DNA of 64,000 nt from Corallium rubrum (taxonomy: Eukaryota; Cnidaria; Anthozoa; Scleralcyonacea; Coralliidae): assembly GCA_964035015.1 (NCBI GenBank), contig OZ036005.1, forward strand, positions 13,468,468-13,532,467. Reading direction: 5' to 3'. The notes below the pieces were generated by a model, which ran no database searches, was not told where the DNA came from, and was given only the letters and a program-made list of their open reading frames with translations. The position numbers and the translations under genes were made by a program. Below, piece by piece: positions 32,894-44,689 of the stretch (its first letter is position 1; each line of letters opens with the position of its first letter).

Positions 32894-34208
32894 AAATTAC
32901 AATCTTTTAAGAGCCCCCAAATCATTGTAGAATACAAACGAAATATTCTCATAATGCCTAAAGACGTACAATAGGAGGTGTATAGAAACCCACACGAGAA
33001 AAACACTGTTTGTCAAACATTTGGAACTTCGGGAATTAGTCGGAGCGCTATCGATTATGACGTATTACACGGGGAGTTGAGTAACAGTAGAGGGTCCCAA
33101 ACTAGGAGCTTGAAACGAATGAAGGACGTGTTGCGGTTTCGCTATGGTAATACTGTTAATGACCTTCTCGACTAGACTTGCCCAAGCGCTTAATCCTCTT
33201 AATGACCCCTAATGAGTTTCTCTTTTGTATCCTGCACGTGCACTGAGGATAAATATTCAAATATCACACTTAGTAACAGAAAGCGTAGAAACCAGCTTGA
33301 AGAGTTATTCCGTTTATATTTTCTCATGAAATCATCGATCGTTCTTCTCACAGCTTCTCGAATTGATTCTTCATCCAAGGATTGGTATACTTTATAGGGT
33401 TAGATAAGCGATAATTCGACCAAAACTGTCAACATTCATCTCTTCGTAAATAACACTAAGATTACTTAACCAAAAACCCCGCTATATTCCTCCAAACCAG
33501 GTTTAAGATAAAAAAAATATAAAGTGTCTCTATCCATTTCTCTTTAGTTGCTCTACAAACTAGGTCAAAGTAAACGATAATTCTCTAAAATTGTTAACAC
33601 GTATTGCCACCAAACGTGTATAAGACTGTTTGATCATTTAGGTTCTAACTAATATAACATTCAAAGTCTCCATATTATTCAAATAATATTCATTTCAGGT
33701 TTCACCAGAGCAGTTATCTCTGCCGATTCAGACACTTAGGCTGTTCAAAACTCACTATAACCCTCCAGGCAATGTTTAAGATAAAAAAATATAAAGTGTG
33801 TCTACTAATTTCTCTTTAGTTCCTTGGAAAGAACGCTTATTTTGTTAAAGTTTACTGTACGCATGCTCTGTACGTCTACGTGTCCCACAACTGTCGACTG
33901 TCGCTTGAGTTAAGTGTATAAATGAAAAGGTAATTACTATTACTTATAAGGATATAAGTCGAGTGCTTTTGATAATGACGTAACTTCGGGAATCAGTCGG
34001 AGAGCTATCGGTTATGACGTATTACACGGGGGGTTGGTTTGAGAATTAGGGGTGGGGGGTTGGATAAAAGTTAGGGTTAAGAGGGTCCCAATCAAAAGAT
34101 CCATTGGCGACGTCATGGGTGGATCAAAAGATCCACCCGATCCACCCGTCTCAGAACCCCCCTTCCCTATACTACTCACGCAATTTCGAGTTCTTGCAAA
34201 CTTTCACA

Positions 34209-34659
34209 AGTGTTTCTAAGTGGGCGATTACGTCGACCGGGTTTGCCCGGTTAACCGAGCTAGCCCAGTCAACCGGGATGAGTTTATGAAACGATTACAT
34301 GGAGCTGGCTAGCCCGGTAAGCCGGGATGATTTCAGGTCGAAATTCGCAATTATCAAGTAAATAAGGGCAAAGTTACGTTAGTTTTACTTCAGTTTCACA
34401 CTAATTGCTCTATTATTTATTTTGTAAGCCCATCGTTAATAAAAAGATTGTTAAAGTCTTGGCTAACACAGGAAAGCATCTTCATGCACGAAGACTAATG
34501 GACATTTGTAGCCCGGTTGCGCCCGGTTGCGACAACCGAGATCCCAGCAAACGGGGCTAGCCCGCTTGCCAGTAATCGAAATGTTAAAACAACATGCGTT
34601 TTATATATATGGCGGGCTAGCCCGGTTAACCGAGCTAGCCCGGTCAATGTAATCGGCCC
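34209..34659. mobile_element. MITE with GGGC.GATTAC ends
   Basis: The left end GGGCGATTACGTCGACCGGG and the right end CCCGGTCAATGTAATCGGCCC are imperfect inverted repeats. Both are followed inward by GCTAGCCCGG/CCGGGCTAGC words repeated several times. TAAG is found just outside each end but is separated by one base at the left, so the target duplication is uncertain. Confidence 0.6.
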
Positions 34660-35389
34660 TAAGACTATAACTCGTTGGCATGCAACACGAAGAAAAAATG
34701 TTTTTTATTTCTTATGAGTAATACGTAAATTCGCTTTACTGCTCAAGACGGCGTATATAATGGCATAAATCAGTTGCGTGGGTCTTCCGATTAGATTCTA
34801 ATCCAAGGTTAGTGCTACTCGGCTTTTGAGTTTTTTAGTTCGTAACTACGCTGGTAACCATCTGAAGCCGTGAGACTGAAGGGGCTGTGAGACTACCCAG
34901 CAGAATTGAAAACAAGATTGTATCGAGCGGAAAAGCTCTGTAGGAGTCCAGCCGGATTGGACCGACTTTTCGCGAAAAATGAGTGAACAGGTCAAAGAAA
35001 AAGCTGGCGACATTGAATGTGCATACATCAAGGAGTGGTGGGAAATGGTTCAAAATGGTGAAATATTGTTTATACTTATCTTATCCAAATGAAGTTAACA
35101 AAAATTGTATAGTGTCTTGAATATAACGACCATTAAGTATTCATGAAAACACTGAGAAAACCTTGTCAAATTAACTTGTTGAATGTTGAATACTATTTAA
35201 AAATTAACTTGCCAACCGCCTGTACGGCTAAATCTACGGACTATTTTTCTTATACTATATAGCTATGCTTTCATTAGCTCTTTATTAAAATTACAAACAA
35301 ATGTCTTTCACTAAATTGGTATACTTTTGTAATTACCTTGAACGATTAAAATTGCACCTTTATATAAGGTAATCCGAATATGAGTTAAG
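34660..35389. other. No supported feature
   Basis: No frame or repeat recognised. Minus-strand frames of 61-72 codons at 34835-35053 overlap each other and lack motifs. Confidence 0.5.
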
Positions 35390-35610
35390 CAGTGACAAAA
35401 GGATTTTTTGTGGGATATTTGGTGAAGGAAAATTTCGAGTGAAAAAAATATATGCTCTTTAAGACTAAACGAGGACCAGTTGAAAAAAATGCAAGCTAGG
35501 AATAGAACCCGCGACCCTGCGATGCTAGTGCAGTGCAGGTATGACCACTGAACTACGCGGAGGCCGTTGCCTACAGCTTCGTAACGAGCTAGTTCGTTAC
35601 ATGTATAATT
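35390..35610 (-). mobile_element. Diverged tRNA-derived SINE copy
   Basis: On the minus strand a tRNA-like head (AGTTCAGTGGTCATACC as A-box region, GGTTCTATTCC as B-box) is followed by the same body as the SINE cluster at 7118-7979, including TGCATTTTTTTCAACTGGTCC and CTTTAAGAC equivalents. Divergence is clearly higher than among the clustered copies. Confidence 0.6.
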
Positions 35611-36707
35611 ACACCAAGCATTCTTTGTACTATAACAAATTCTTCTGCATACTTTAGGGGCAGACTTTCAATTTTTCACCTCTCAGCTCCTAGTTAGGAT
35701 AATTCTTGCAGTGACTGCACTGCAGTGTCGTGATCGAAAAATTTAAATCATTTAAATACTGGTGGTTCTAACTTTACAATTCCGTTCTGAAAAGTAAATG
35801 GTCACGTGATCATGTTTCTTTTTGACAAATTTGATTGGCTAATGTCACTGACCTGTATATAACAGGTCAGTGGCTAATGTCATAAGCTTGTCCGAAGTTT
35901 TGCGAAAGCCAATCAAATTAGCTCTCAATGCGTTATCCACGACTTCATGCGGAAAGGTCTGTTGGCCACAAACATGCATGTGGCCAAAGAAAATCAGGGG
36001 AGAAACAACCAGTTTGAATTTCAAAGCGCCAGACATGTGCCAATAGATTTACATCAAAAACAAACTGCCAATGTCATGGTTAGCATCTTTGAAACGAGCC
36101 ATAAGAAATGCTGTGATATTATCTTCATTTTCTAAAATTTCATCGTACGGACATTTTTGCTATTAAATTTGGCGATTTTGACGATGACCGTTTAGACAAA
36201 TTTCTGAGATAATTTCCACGGTATACCGTCGCTGGATATAGCGTCAAAATAGAGAGATCCTCTCAGACCTAATAGTGTTTATCTCCGGGTATACATAGCG
36301 GAACGTAAACACGCCCAGTTTTTCTTCCTTCAAAACTTAGGGGTCAGTGAGGCGCAGTTTATTTTCCTTTTGTAAACGGTGACTGACTTTCGTAAATATT
36401 TTAGGGTGTTTATCATCCTAATAGACCTAGCAATCCTTTTTCAATTTTTTTAACTTCTTTTTTTGTTTTCAGTTGCCAGAAGATTGCCTATACCAGTCTA
36501 AGATATTGAGCACGTATTGTAAGTCAAAGCTCTTAAATATTACATCATCACCTTTATTTTATTCATTACATTATTTACGAAAAAAATAAGCCAATTTGGC
36601 TCTCTTGCTTTTTTTCATTTTCCTCTTTGGATTTTTTTTCTCAGTGCAAGGAGTTTCTTTTATCTAAATAATTGAAAATTGAGGAAAGAAATGTGTGTCA
36701 GCAAGTG

Positions 36708-36708
<1 letters not shown>
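35611..36708. other. No supported gene; one small inverted repeat
   Basis: A palindrome GACCTGTATATAACAGGTC lies at about 35850-35868, inside a slightly longer direct repeat of GTCACTGACC and GGCTAATGTC words. No coding frame is supported. Confidence 0.4.
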
Positions 36709-36738
<30 letters not shown>

Positions 36739-37063
36739 ACAAATAAATAAATAAATATATTGATAGATAGATAAGTAAATAAATAATAAAAATTACATAA
36801 ATATATAAATAAATTAATTAATTAATTAATTAACTAATTTTAGTAATTTCATTTTTTAATTAATTTTATTACTAAATAAATAAATAAATATTGAAACAAG
36901 TAATCAAGTAATAAATAAATAGGTAGAGATAGATAATTAATTTTTTAATTAATTTTATTAATAAATAAATAAATAAATAAATAAACAAATAAATATTAAA
37001 ACAAGTAATCAAGTAACTAATAAATAGGTAGAGATAGATAATTAGACAACGAGACCGAGACCG

Positions 37064-37121
<58 letters not shown>

Positions 37122-37134
37122 CAAGGGATTTACT

Positions 37135-37176
<42 letters not shown>
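36709..37176. repeat. AAAT tetranucleotide and TA dinucleotide microsatellites
   Basis: 36709-37022 is dominated by AAAT/AATT repeats, including a partial internal duplication of about 90 bp (AAACAAGTAATCAAGTAA segment). 37066-37176 holds two long TA runs separated by a short unique stretch. Confidence 0.85.
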
Positions 37177-37177
<1 letters not shown>

Positions 37178-37820
37178 TATAGCATGCTATCGGATATGAG
37201 CTTTTGCGTAATCTAATTGGTTCCCTAGAGGAAAAACAAGATGGCAGCATGTTTTTTAAACTGCCGAAAAGAGTTGAAATTGACGGATTTTTATACAGAA
37301 AAACATCAATACCCTCAAACCATTGTATAAAAAAACAACATTGTGTGAAAATACATTAACAAATACACAATTTAGCATGCTAATTGGTAAAATTCACCTA
37401 AATAAACATTTCGTCTTTTTACTTCAAAAACCCGACTAAATTAACGGGTTGATATTAATTTGTTGCCAAACAAAAAAACTCACGGTTAAAATCAAGCTTA
37501 CATGTACACAGGTTCTTACACAGGTTGAGTTTCTTTGTTTGGCAAAAAATTAATATCAACCCGTAAGTAAACAGACGTAATTTTTAGGTGAATTTTACCA
37601 ATTAACATGCTAAATTGTGTATTTGTTAATGTATTTTTACACAATGTTATTTTTTTATACATTGGTTTGAGGGTGTTGATGTTTTTCTGTATTAAAATCC
37701 GTCAATTTCAACTCTTTTCGGCAGTTTAAAAAACATGCCGCCATCTTGTTTTTCCTCTACTAGCAGGATATGAGCTGATTGCCTGGGGTAGGGAACCAAT
37801 TACATTACGCAAAAGCTCAT
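37177..37820. mobile_element. Foldback MITE with TATAGCATGCTA ends
   Basis: The two arms pair over about 300 bp around a centre near 37500. Shared blocks include GAGCTTTTGCGTAATCT at the ends, the AACTGCCGAAAAGAGTTG block and TTAGCATG near the centre. A half copy lies at 40968-41314, where the outer end GATAGCATGCTATA is better preserved. The right end here is eroded or cut (TACTTTCGCGG follows). Confidence 0.75.
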
Positions 37821-38376
37821 ACTTTCGCGGTTCAGGCGAAATAAAATCTTTGCCAGAAAAATTGGTTTACAAATGACCGAAAAAGGAAAGCTAAGAAGAG
37901 ATGTTGCAGTGGGATGAACCAAACAATATTAAACACGACTAGAAACCATTGGAAAAGCATGAAAAATTGCGATAAAGATCGGAAAAGATGCTGCCAAATG
38001 TGACTGAAAAAAACCAAAAAGATGTTTCTTCGTGTCTCTGTTCAAAGCCAGCAAAAGACTTATCCACTGATATATCTTGGCTCGAGAGAGAACAACATTA
38101 ACACAAACAGTTTTTCACATTTTGAAGACGCCGTATGGCAGTGTTTGCAGCATCTGAGCAGAGCCAAAAGAAATTTTAACGCTTAGCAGACAAGCAGTGA
38201 TTCGTATTTAACTTAGTGGCGTGCGGCCTTTGTTCGTCAGGGGAGGCCAACAGTGAATTTGGCGCCCCCAGCCCCCAAGTTTCCATGCATCTTTGTAAGC
38301 ATCATATCTGAGTCCGAAAAGACGAAGTTGAGCCCATGAGCATAGCAATGAGTGTATACTACATGACTAAATAGTG

Positions 38377-38590
38377 TAATAAAAGTAGCGTGCTGCGTAG
38401 GCAGTGTAGAAACAACAATCGAAATATAGTAAGGTTAGATATACTGCCGAAACAGAGAACGTAGGAGTCTAACGTTTCGAGCGAAGGCCCTTCGTTTCTG
38501 TCTGACGAAGGGCCTTCGCTCGAAACGTTAGACTCCTACGTTCTCTGTTTCGGCAGTATATCTAACCTTACAATATTTCGATTGTTTATA
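38377..38590. mobile_element. Palindromic Penelope-type terminal module inside the hAT element
   Basis: The module starts AATAAAAGTAGCGTGCTGCG, as at 6944. 38424-38586 is a near-perfect palindrome of about 80-bp arms (AATCGAAATATAGTAAGG..CTTACAATATTTCGATT). The centre holds CTGACGA, a GGGC/GCTC hairpin and CGAAACG, the order of a hammerhead core, although no convincing stem I is present. A truncated copy of the same family is at 58538-58635. Confidence 0.6.
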
Positions 38591-38770
38591 CTACATGACT
38601 GCCGATTTCATCATTCATGATTGCGTGTAGCCCGTTATAGCAACCACTCATATTTGAAGCCCCATCCTACGTCTGTGCAAGTACCTTACCAAAGGTGACA
38701 CCTTCAGACTTTAATGCCTCTACAACAGTCGTATAGAACTTTTGCTTGGCTACTGATCGCTGTCCAACCG

Positions 38771-39381
38771 TTACCACGAGTGGTTCATGCTGCGCGTGCG
38801 AACTTTTTCAAGATGATCGCGGATGGTAACAGACAAGAGCTTCAACACTTCCAAGAAATTTCCCGTGTTTAATAATTCACTTTCAAATGATTCTCGATGG
38901 CCTCTAAATGCAAGTCCTTGCTTCTCAAGGAAGATTGTAGAATCTACGATGCGCGTCATTACATTCCTATTGCTAATAACTTTCTTCGTACAGCTTCTTC
39001 GTGTTCTTGTTACCCCAAGCATGAAGCAATAGTTATCTCTTGCAAGAAAAGAACCTCTGCGACGTTTGCTTGAGCTGCTGACATCTCGTGGTTGTCAACA
39101 ACGCTGTGTTGTTTCTTGCAATTGGAAACCCGGCAAACACTAGCAAACGTAAAGGCGTTTCCTTGATTTGCGCGTGTTAACTCGCCCCGTGATAATGCAT
39201 CTGTGAACAGGAGACGAGGTACACAAAACGGGCTATCCGCGCTCAATGAATGGGAAATCCATTTCCGTCTTGTATCGCCGTCATCGTGAAAAAATACTTG
39301 CTGTAAACAATATCTGGAACGTTCGCCAAACTGCTTGTTTCTCAACTCCAATGTCGACTGACTTGGTTGGCAAAGCTCCAT
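38771..39381 (-). pseudogene. hAT transposase fragment (TTF-type zinc finger and DUF4371-like)
   Basis: Two minus-strand frames are parts of one protein. 39381-39010 reads RKWISHSLSADSPFCVPRLLF, as in the TTF-type zinc-finger region of ZMYM-like hAT transposases. 39022-38771, in another frame, reads VDSTIFLEKQGLAFRGHRES, which matches the start of the DUF4371-like region (usually LRGHRE). A frameshift joins them near 39020. The catalytic core and the C-terminal dimerisation domain are missing, so the protein is dead. Confidence 0.7.
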
Positions 39382-40022
39382 TTTTTTAAAGTAATTTTAC
39401 TTTATCTTCTCTGCTTAGCTTTAAGCCAACAAGTGATGCAGGATCGGACCCCTTCTGCATCTGAACGTTGAACAGTTTTTGCTTCAGGCTCTAGATTTAC
39501 TCTCACGAATCTCATTTTTGTGTTGGAAGTACTTTAGCATGAAAGAACTAAGCTGCTTGTTCTCATGTTGCCTAGCTTTCTTTGCTTTTCTGGATTCAGC
39601 TCTGGACTTTTGTCGTTTGTCGGACATATCTACAGGCTATAGTAATGCAGATGATCAGATTAGGAGAATTGAAAACAAGTGGGGTTTTTATTGTAAGTTG
39701 AAAGGTTTTGGATTTGATTTTCAAATGTAAATTGTGCCGCAGCGAGCGAGGCTGAAGCCATCGAACAACACATTGCCTAATTTGGCTAGCAAGCCACAAA
39801 TGACAAATGTGCCAAGCTCAACTCCGATGCTCTATTCAGCGATTGCGTGTGACAACTAACAACAATGTAATACGGCAATAGTCGTGGCTCGTAGGTACAT
39901 GACCAAATACCGACTAACGCTTTTGTGTCCTTTGGGGCAATTTTGGCGCGCCCCCTAAAAAATCTTCACTGGGGGGGCCATGGCCCCCCGGCCCCCCCTG
40001 CCAGCACGCCACTGATTTAACT

Positions 40023-40967
40023 TACCAGCTTCTTTAGCTGATTAGAGTCGGTATATATCCAAAACCTTCTCAGTATTAAACTCAGTTAAAACAGCAAAAA
40101 TCTTTTAAAGTAATATACATTTTCTCAGGAGTTTTTTCCATGGTTCGAGTGAAACTTTGAATTATAGTTCTTCCCTGGTTAGTTTTTCCTCTATAGTTTT
40201 CAGGCTGCTACCAACGTTTTTTTTCTGTTCTGATGTTAGTTTCCTTTGAGGTTCAATATTATATCTGGAACATGAGGAATCATATTCAAACAGTTTAATA
40301 GGCACCTTGATATAAGCATCTGTAATTATTGTTTGTTTTTGTTATCAGTTTCTGGTACTATTATAGGTCGTGACACAAATTTCTCCTCAGCCACTGCTTT
40401 ATTATTTTAGAATAAACATTGCTTTGTAAATTGGTCAATAATAGAAAAATTACAATCATAAAAGTGATAAAACCGAGCATGTAAAGGAGGCCAGGAAGGC
40501 AGGGGTTTATATTTGTATACAAAAACAGATATTTAACAGTTATACCATGAGCTCGAGTTGTATATGAGCTCATAGCCAACCTTTTGACTTCATAAAGGTA
40601 CCTTTTAATCTTTTTTGTTGATCTGCTTAACACATTTTTTGCCTCTCGAGCAAATTTATACAACATTTCGAAGCTGTTTACCGAACAGCTCAGCGAGAAA
40701 CTCTATATGTGAATGTATCATTACGCATGGCGGAAATACTAGTTGCCTATGCTGGAAGTTTGTCGTTTCAAACAGTTGTTTATGTTTATGTTAGCGTTTC
40801 TGTCGTGAAAAAGGTTCTGATTTGATGCAAAAATAAAACTGAAACACCTTCGGCAGTGAAACTAAATTACTTAGTTGGTTGTTTTTGAAAAAGAACATGC
40901 TTTTTACTACTCCAAATGCTTATCTAAATCAAAAGTCTCTTTACTGATCTCATACGAAATGTGTGTT
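40023..40967. other. No supported feature
   Basis: No element ends or recognisable frame. The 101-codon minus frame at 40361-40666 has a hydrophobic stretch (YMLGFITFMIVIFLLL) but no known motif or splice context; I do not call it a gene. Confidence 0.4.
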
Positions 40968-41314
40968 GTAAGCTTGATTTTAACCGTGAATTTCTTTGTT
41001 TGGCAACAAATTAATATCAACCCGTTAATTTAGTATTTGTTCCCGTTAATTTAGTATTATTTAATAATTGAGTATTACCCCTAAATTGTGTATTTGTTAA
41101 TGTATTTTTACACAATGTTGTTTTTTTATACATTGGTTTGAGGGTGTTGATGTTTTTCTGCATAAAAATCCGTCAATTTCAACTCTTTTCGGCAGTTCAA
41201 AAAAAACATGCCGCCATCTTGTTTTCCCTCTACTAGTAGGATATGAGCTGATAGCTTGGTAGACTAGGGAACCAATCAGATTACGCAAAAGCTCATCGAT
41301 AGCATGCTATATAA
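40968..41314. mobile_element. Half copy of the TATAGCATGCTA foldback
   Basis: Matches the right arm of the element at 37177-37820, from the TAAGCTTGATTTTAACCGTG centre region to the GATAGCATGCTATA end, with one internal rearrangement near 41025-41080. The opposite arm is missing. Confidence 0.75.
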
Positions 41315-41329
41315 TAAAATATAACATAC

Positions 41330-41422
41330 ATTATGTATAATATACATTATGTATAATATACATTGAAGTATATTTAACGTATTAAAAGCGGGCCAGGGGT
41401 TGTTGCGTTTTTGAATTTCTAG
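41330..41422 (+). mobile_element. Helentron-like 3-prime end
   Basis: The last 40 bases (GGGCCAGGGGTTGTTGCG..TTTCTAG) match the 3-prime end of the element at 23412-24872, and the next base is again T. The 5-prime boundary is not identified. Confidence 0.5.
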
Positions 41423-42294
41423 TACCAAGTTGCATCTTCAAACGTGTAATTTGATCAAATTTTTGTAAAACAAATTTTTTTTGCGACTTCGTTACCTCAG
41501 CTGTGCATGTGTACTTTAATAACGTACTTTCATAGCTCTTAGCCAATCAGATTGTTTGTTTTTCTTAGGTTGTTGTATAAAGTATGATATAAACCCACTA
41601 ACCTGTATATGTGATATAGACACTGATGTTTTATTAATCAGGTCTATACCACATATATAGGAACGAGGTCTATATCACATATATAGACACCTGTCCCTCA
41701 AGTCAACAATCTCGACAAAGGTACGCTGGTAGCGACCCCATACGTGAGGGGGAGGCAACTTTTAGTTGCAAACAAGCTGTTTCTTAGATGAGAACTTCAT
41801 TCCTCTTTGCCTTGAATACAAAATGTGGGACTCTTGTATCACAACGCATGCTCCAATCACCAGTATGATAATTTATAGCCTCCCACATTCGGTGATTGAC
41901 TTGCTCTGTTATAACCTTAGGTACTTTTATGATGATGGTTTAGAAGTTATTTAAAAACCTCGTCATCATGCTTTATCATTGTATATATAATGATAAAGCA
42001 CTCTGACTCGGCTTTTAAATATTTTATATATATATATATATATATCAAACTCATTAATAATTCATGAGATAATCGGCCAATTACAATAGTCCATTCAATC
42101 ACCTGATTGACGTTGGATACGCCAGGAAAGCCCAAGATATTAGATGAAACCCGGTGTTCATCTAATTCTTAAGATCTTAATTATCTATGCAAAATAAACA
42201 AGTTGCTGTATGAATAAATTTTACACACACTCAAGAATAAAATCTCTTGAGGGTTTATTTTAATTGTATTTTGTAATTGAAATCGCTCGATTGA
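41423..42294. other. No supported gene; short palindromes
   Basis: Contains a TATATGTGATATAGAC inverted pair (41605-41690) and a perfect palindrome TGCTTTATCATTG/AATGATAAAGCA around 41985. No coding frame is supported. Confidence 0.4.
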
Positions 42295-42450
42295 GATGCC
42301 ATATCAACAACTCGTTTATCGTGTTTCATCAGGGGAATCCAAACACTCGAAAACAATAAAACCACTCGGCCTTCGGCCTCGTGCTTTCATCATGTTTTCT
42401 CGTGTTTCGATCCCCTGATGAAACACTCAAACTCGTTGTTGATATATTAT
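42295..42450. mobile_element. Inverted-repeat MITE (GTTTCATCAGGGGA family)
   Basis: Arms ATATCAACAACTCG..GTTTCATCAGGGGA and TCCCCTGATGAAACAC..CGTTGTTGATAT face each other around the hairpin CGGCCTTCGGCC. TA repeats follow the right end. Confidence 0.65.
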
Positions 42451-43013
42451 ATATATATATATATATATATGTAAGAAGGTAAAAATGTTAACAGCACCTT
42501 AAGATCAACTGGTTGGCTTAGAAGACAACAAAACCTAGGATCGAGAAACGGTACTGTTTTTCTATCAACTTCTGGTCTCTCTTTGTTCCATTTAGTCATT
42601 TGAATAACTTCGAAAGCAAATACACAGGCCTTTTTTCCCAGCTCGTCAGAGTCTACCCTAGGCATTCCATTTGGACACTTTCGTTCAACTGGATGAAGAC
42701 AGGCCACGCGGTCACTAGGAATGTGGTGTTCATATGTAGGTTTTCCGCAGGAAGCGACAACAGGATTGTCTGTAGAAAGAAATGTAGCAAGGAAATTCAG
42801 CCGACCATAATGATATTAATAAAAATAAATATAATAGCCATGCAAAGAGGTCTTACTGATGTTTTTACATGCATTGCATATATTTTTTAATACATTTTTA
42901 CTATAGGAAATAGCTCTTTTACCTGACAAGGTAGAAATTACCAGGATGGCTAATACTGCAGAAAGCTTTGCTGTGAGACACATTTTTGTTGAACTTTTTC
43001 TAAAGAGATGTCA
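42451..43013. other. No supported feature
   Basis: Two overlapping opposite-strand frames of 86-96 codons (42447-42890) have no recognisable motif. Minus-strand peptide MACLHPVERKCPNGMPRVDS is cysteine-containing but too short to assign. Confidence 0.35.
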
Positions 43014-43698
43014 TAATTAATATATATATATTTGTGAAATTCATTACTAATTCATGAGTTTTGCAGCCAATCCAATTTCAGAAATTACGTCACATGTATA
43101 CCCCTGTAAACCCCATACAAACTAAAACCAATGATGCTAATTAGTTACAACCACTAGTGGATGTATACTCTTCTGATACAACCACTAGTGCTTGTAACTA
43201 ATTAGCATCTCAATATCCCAAAGGGATTTTTACTATTCATTCATTTCACAAGTTGTTTACAACACTCGCGTCCTTGTTGTATTGAATATACTCGCCTTCG
43301 GCTCGTGATTGTATATTCAATACAACACGGCCGCTCGTGTTGTAAACATTACATATATATATATAGTTAAAACACTCATTAATAATTCATGAAGAAAACA
43401 CAAAAGAAATCATGACCGTGAAGGAGGTTGTATATCTGATACAAACCACACGTGGTTGTATCACATATACAACCACTAGTGGTTGTATATCAGGTCACTA
43501 TCTCCGCTCTAAAACATTGAAATTGAGCTTTTTCTGAATTAATCTGAACAAATATGACTCATATTAACATCAAAGACTCGGCGTGTTTTAAGCTGTTTAC
43601 AACATTCGCGTCCGTGTTGTATCGAATATATAATCACTCGCCTTCGGCTCGTGATTGTATATTCGATACAACACGGCCGCTCATGTTGTAAACATTAC

Positions 43699-43754
<56 letters not shown>

Positions 43755-44012
43755 ATGTAATGTTTACAACACGAGCGGCCGTGTTGTATTGAATATACAA
43801 TCACGAGCCGAATAGTAAAAATCCCTTTGGGATATTGAGATGCTAATTAGTTACAAGCACTAGTGGTTGTATCAGTAGAGTATACATCCACTAGTGGTTG
43901 TAACTAATTAGCATCATTGGTTTTAGTTTGCATGGGGTTTACAAGGGTATACATGTGACGTAATTTCTGAAATTGGATTGGCTGCAAAACTCATGAATTA
44001 GTAATGAATTTC

Positions 44013-44045
<33 letters not shown>
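43014..44045. mobile_element. 1-kb nested foldback element
   Basis: The outer arms (43025-43350 and 43755-44030) pair over about 280 bp, beginning TTTGTGAAATTCATTACTAA on the left. Each arm contains an inner inverted pair of GCTAATTAGTTACAA..CACTAGTGGTTGTA. Between them lies a second family member: ACAACACGAGCGGCCGTGTT hairpins occur at 43248-43350 and again at 43598-43700 with CTCGCCTTCGGCTCGTG centres. TA runs cap every hairpin. At least two rounds of insertion of related palindromes are implied. Confidence 0.65.
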
Positions 44046-44052
<7 letters not shown>

Positions 44053-44689
44053 ACGGTAACGGTCTGATTGGCCGTTCACAGCGTTCGAAAGATGAATCCT
44101 GTTTTACAAAATATATCTAATAAATATGTCAAATATATATTAGATGTATCTAAATAAATTATGCATTTTATGATTTTAACATATTTCAAAAGTCTGAATG
44201 TCAGCTTATGTACATAACATTTCTTGCTCACACGGCGTGCATTGATAGTCAATTGAGACATACATGGTGCGGAAACTCAGTGTGAAAGTCTTTGTTCTGG
44301 TAAGCACATTTTATTTTCGGTCACGAAGCACTCAACTATGTTATTTAAATATTGTTATATAAGCAACAAAAAAGGTATATATCTCAAATGACTATGCATG
44401 GTGCATCGCACTGCCACAACCGACTATTTTATTGAACTTGGTTTTGGCAAGTTGATTTCATAAAGTGTCTATATCCCCATATACGATATTACCAAAATAT
44501 TACCGATACGGATTCTACGTAACGTGAATAGTTGAATGCCAAAATATCTTTTTATTGCATTTTTAAGTAAGGGTTAGAGAATGGTCACGTGTGCTCTATA
44601 GGATATGGCTCTATTGAATTCATTAGTACACGACTCTATTTAATTCACTAGTGACTATATATATATAGTTCACCGTGCTATGACAAAAG
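44046..44689. other. No supported feature
   Basis: AT-rich sequence without recognised elements or frames. Confidence 0.5.

Larger units (their letters stand above)
30152..34182. mobile_element. 4.0-kb giant foldback element with 6-bp target duplication
   Basis: The element spans 30158-34176 and is a palindrome with arms of about 2 kb centred near 32222. The outer 1.2 kb of the arms is about 98 percent identical by eye. Ends are AGTAGTATAGGG and CCCTATACTACT, flanked by CACGCA (30152-30157 and 34177-34182). From the end inward each arm has unique sequence with internal direct repeats, a GTCTTAGGACTATA tandem block, a G-rich minisatellite and a purine (pyrimidine) tract, then a 12-bp loop region. 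No transposase is found. A 6-bp duplication and 5-prime AG ends are also features of Polintons, so a Polinton-derived non-autonomous element is one possibility; the superfamily stays open. Confidence 0.85.
38206..40022 (-). mobile_element. hAT transposon, decayed
   Basis: The element (38214-40014, 1,801 bp) has ends TAGTGGCGTGC and GCACGCCACTG and a perfect 8-bp target duplication ATTTAACT (38206-38213 and 40015-40022). Both are typical of hAT elements. The right subterminal region is very G/C rich. It holds a broken transposase reading frame on the minus strand and a nested palindrome at 38377-38590. Confidence 0.9.

Noticed and set aside
35845..36135. Pair of overlapping frames on opposite strands
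   Set aside because: No motif, no conserved composition and no splice context support either one.
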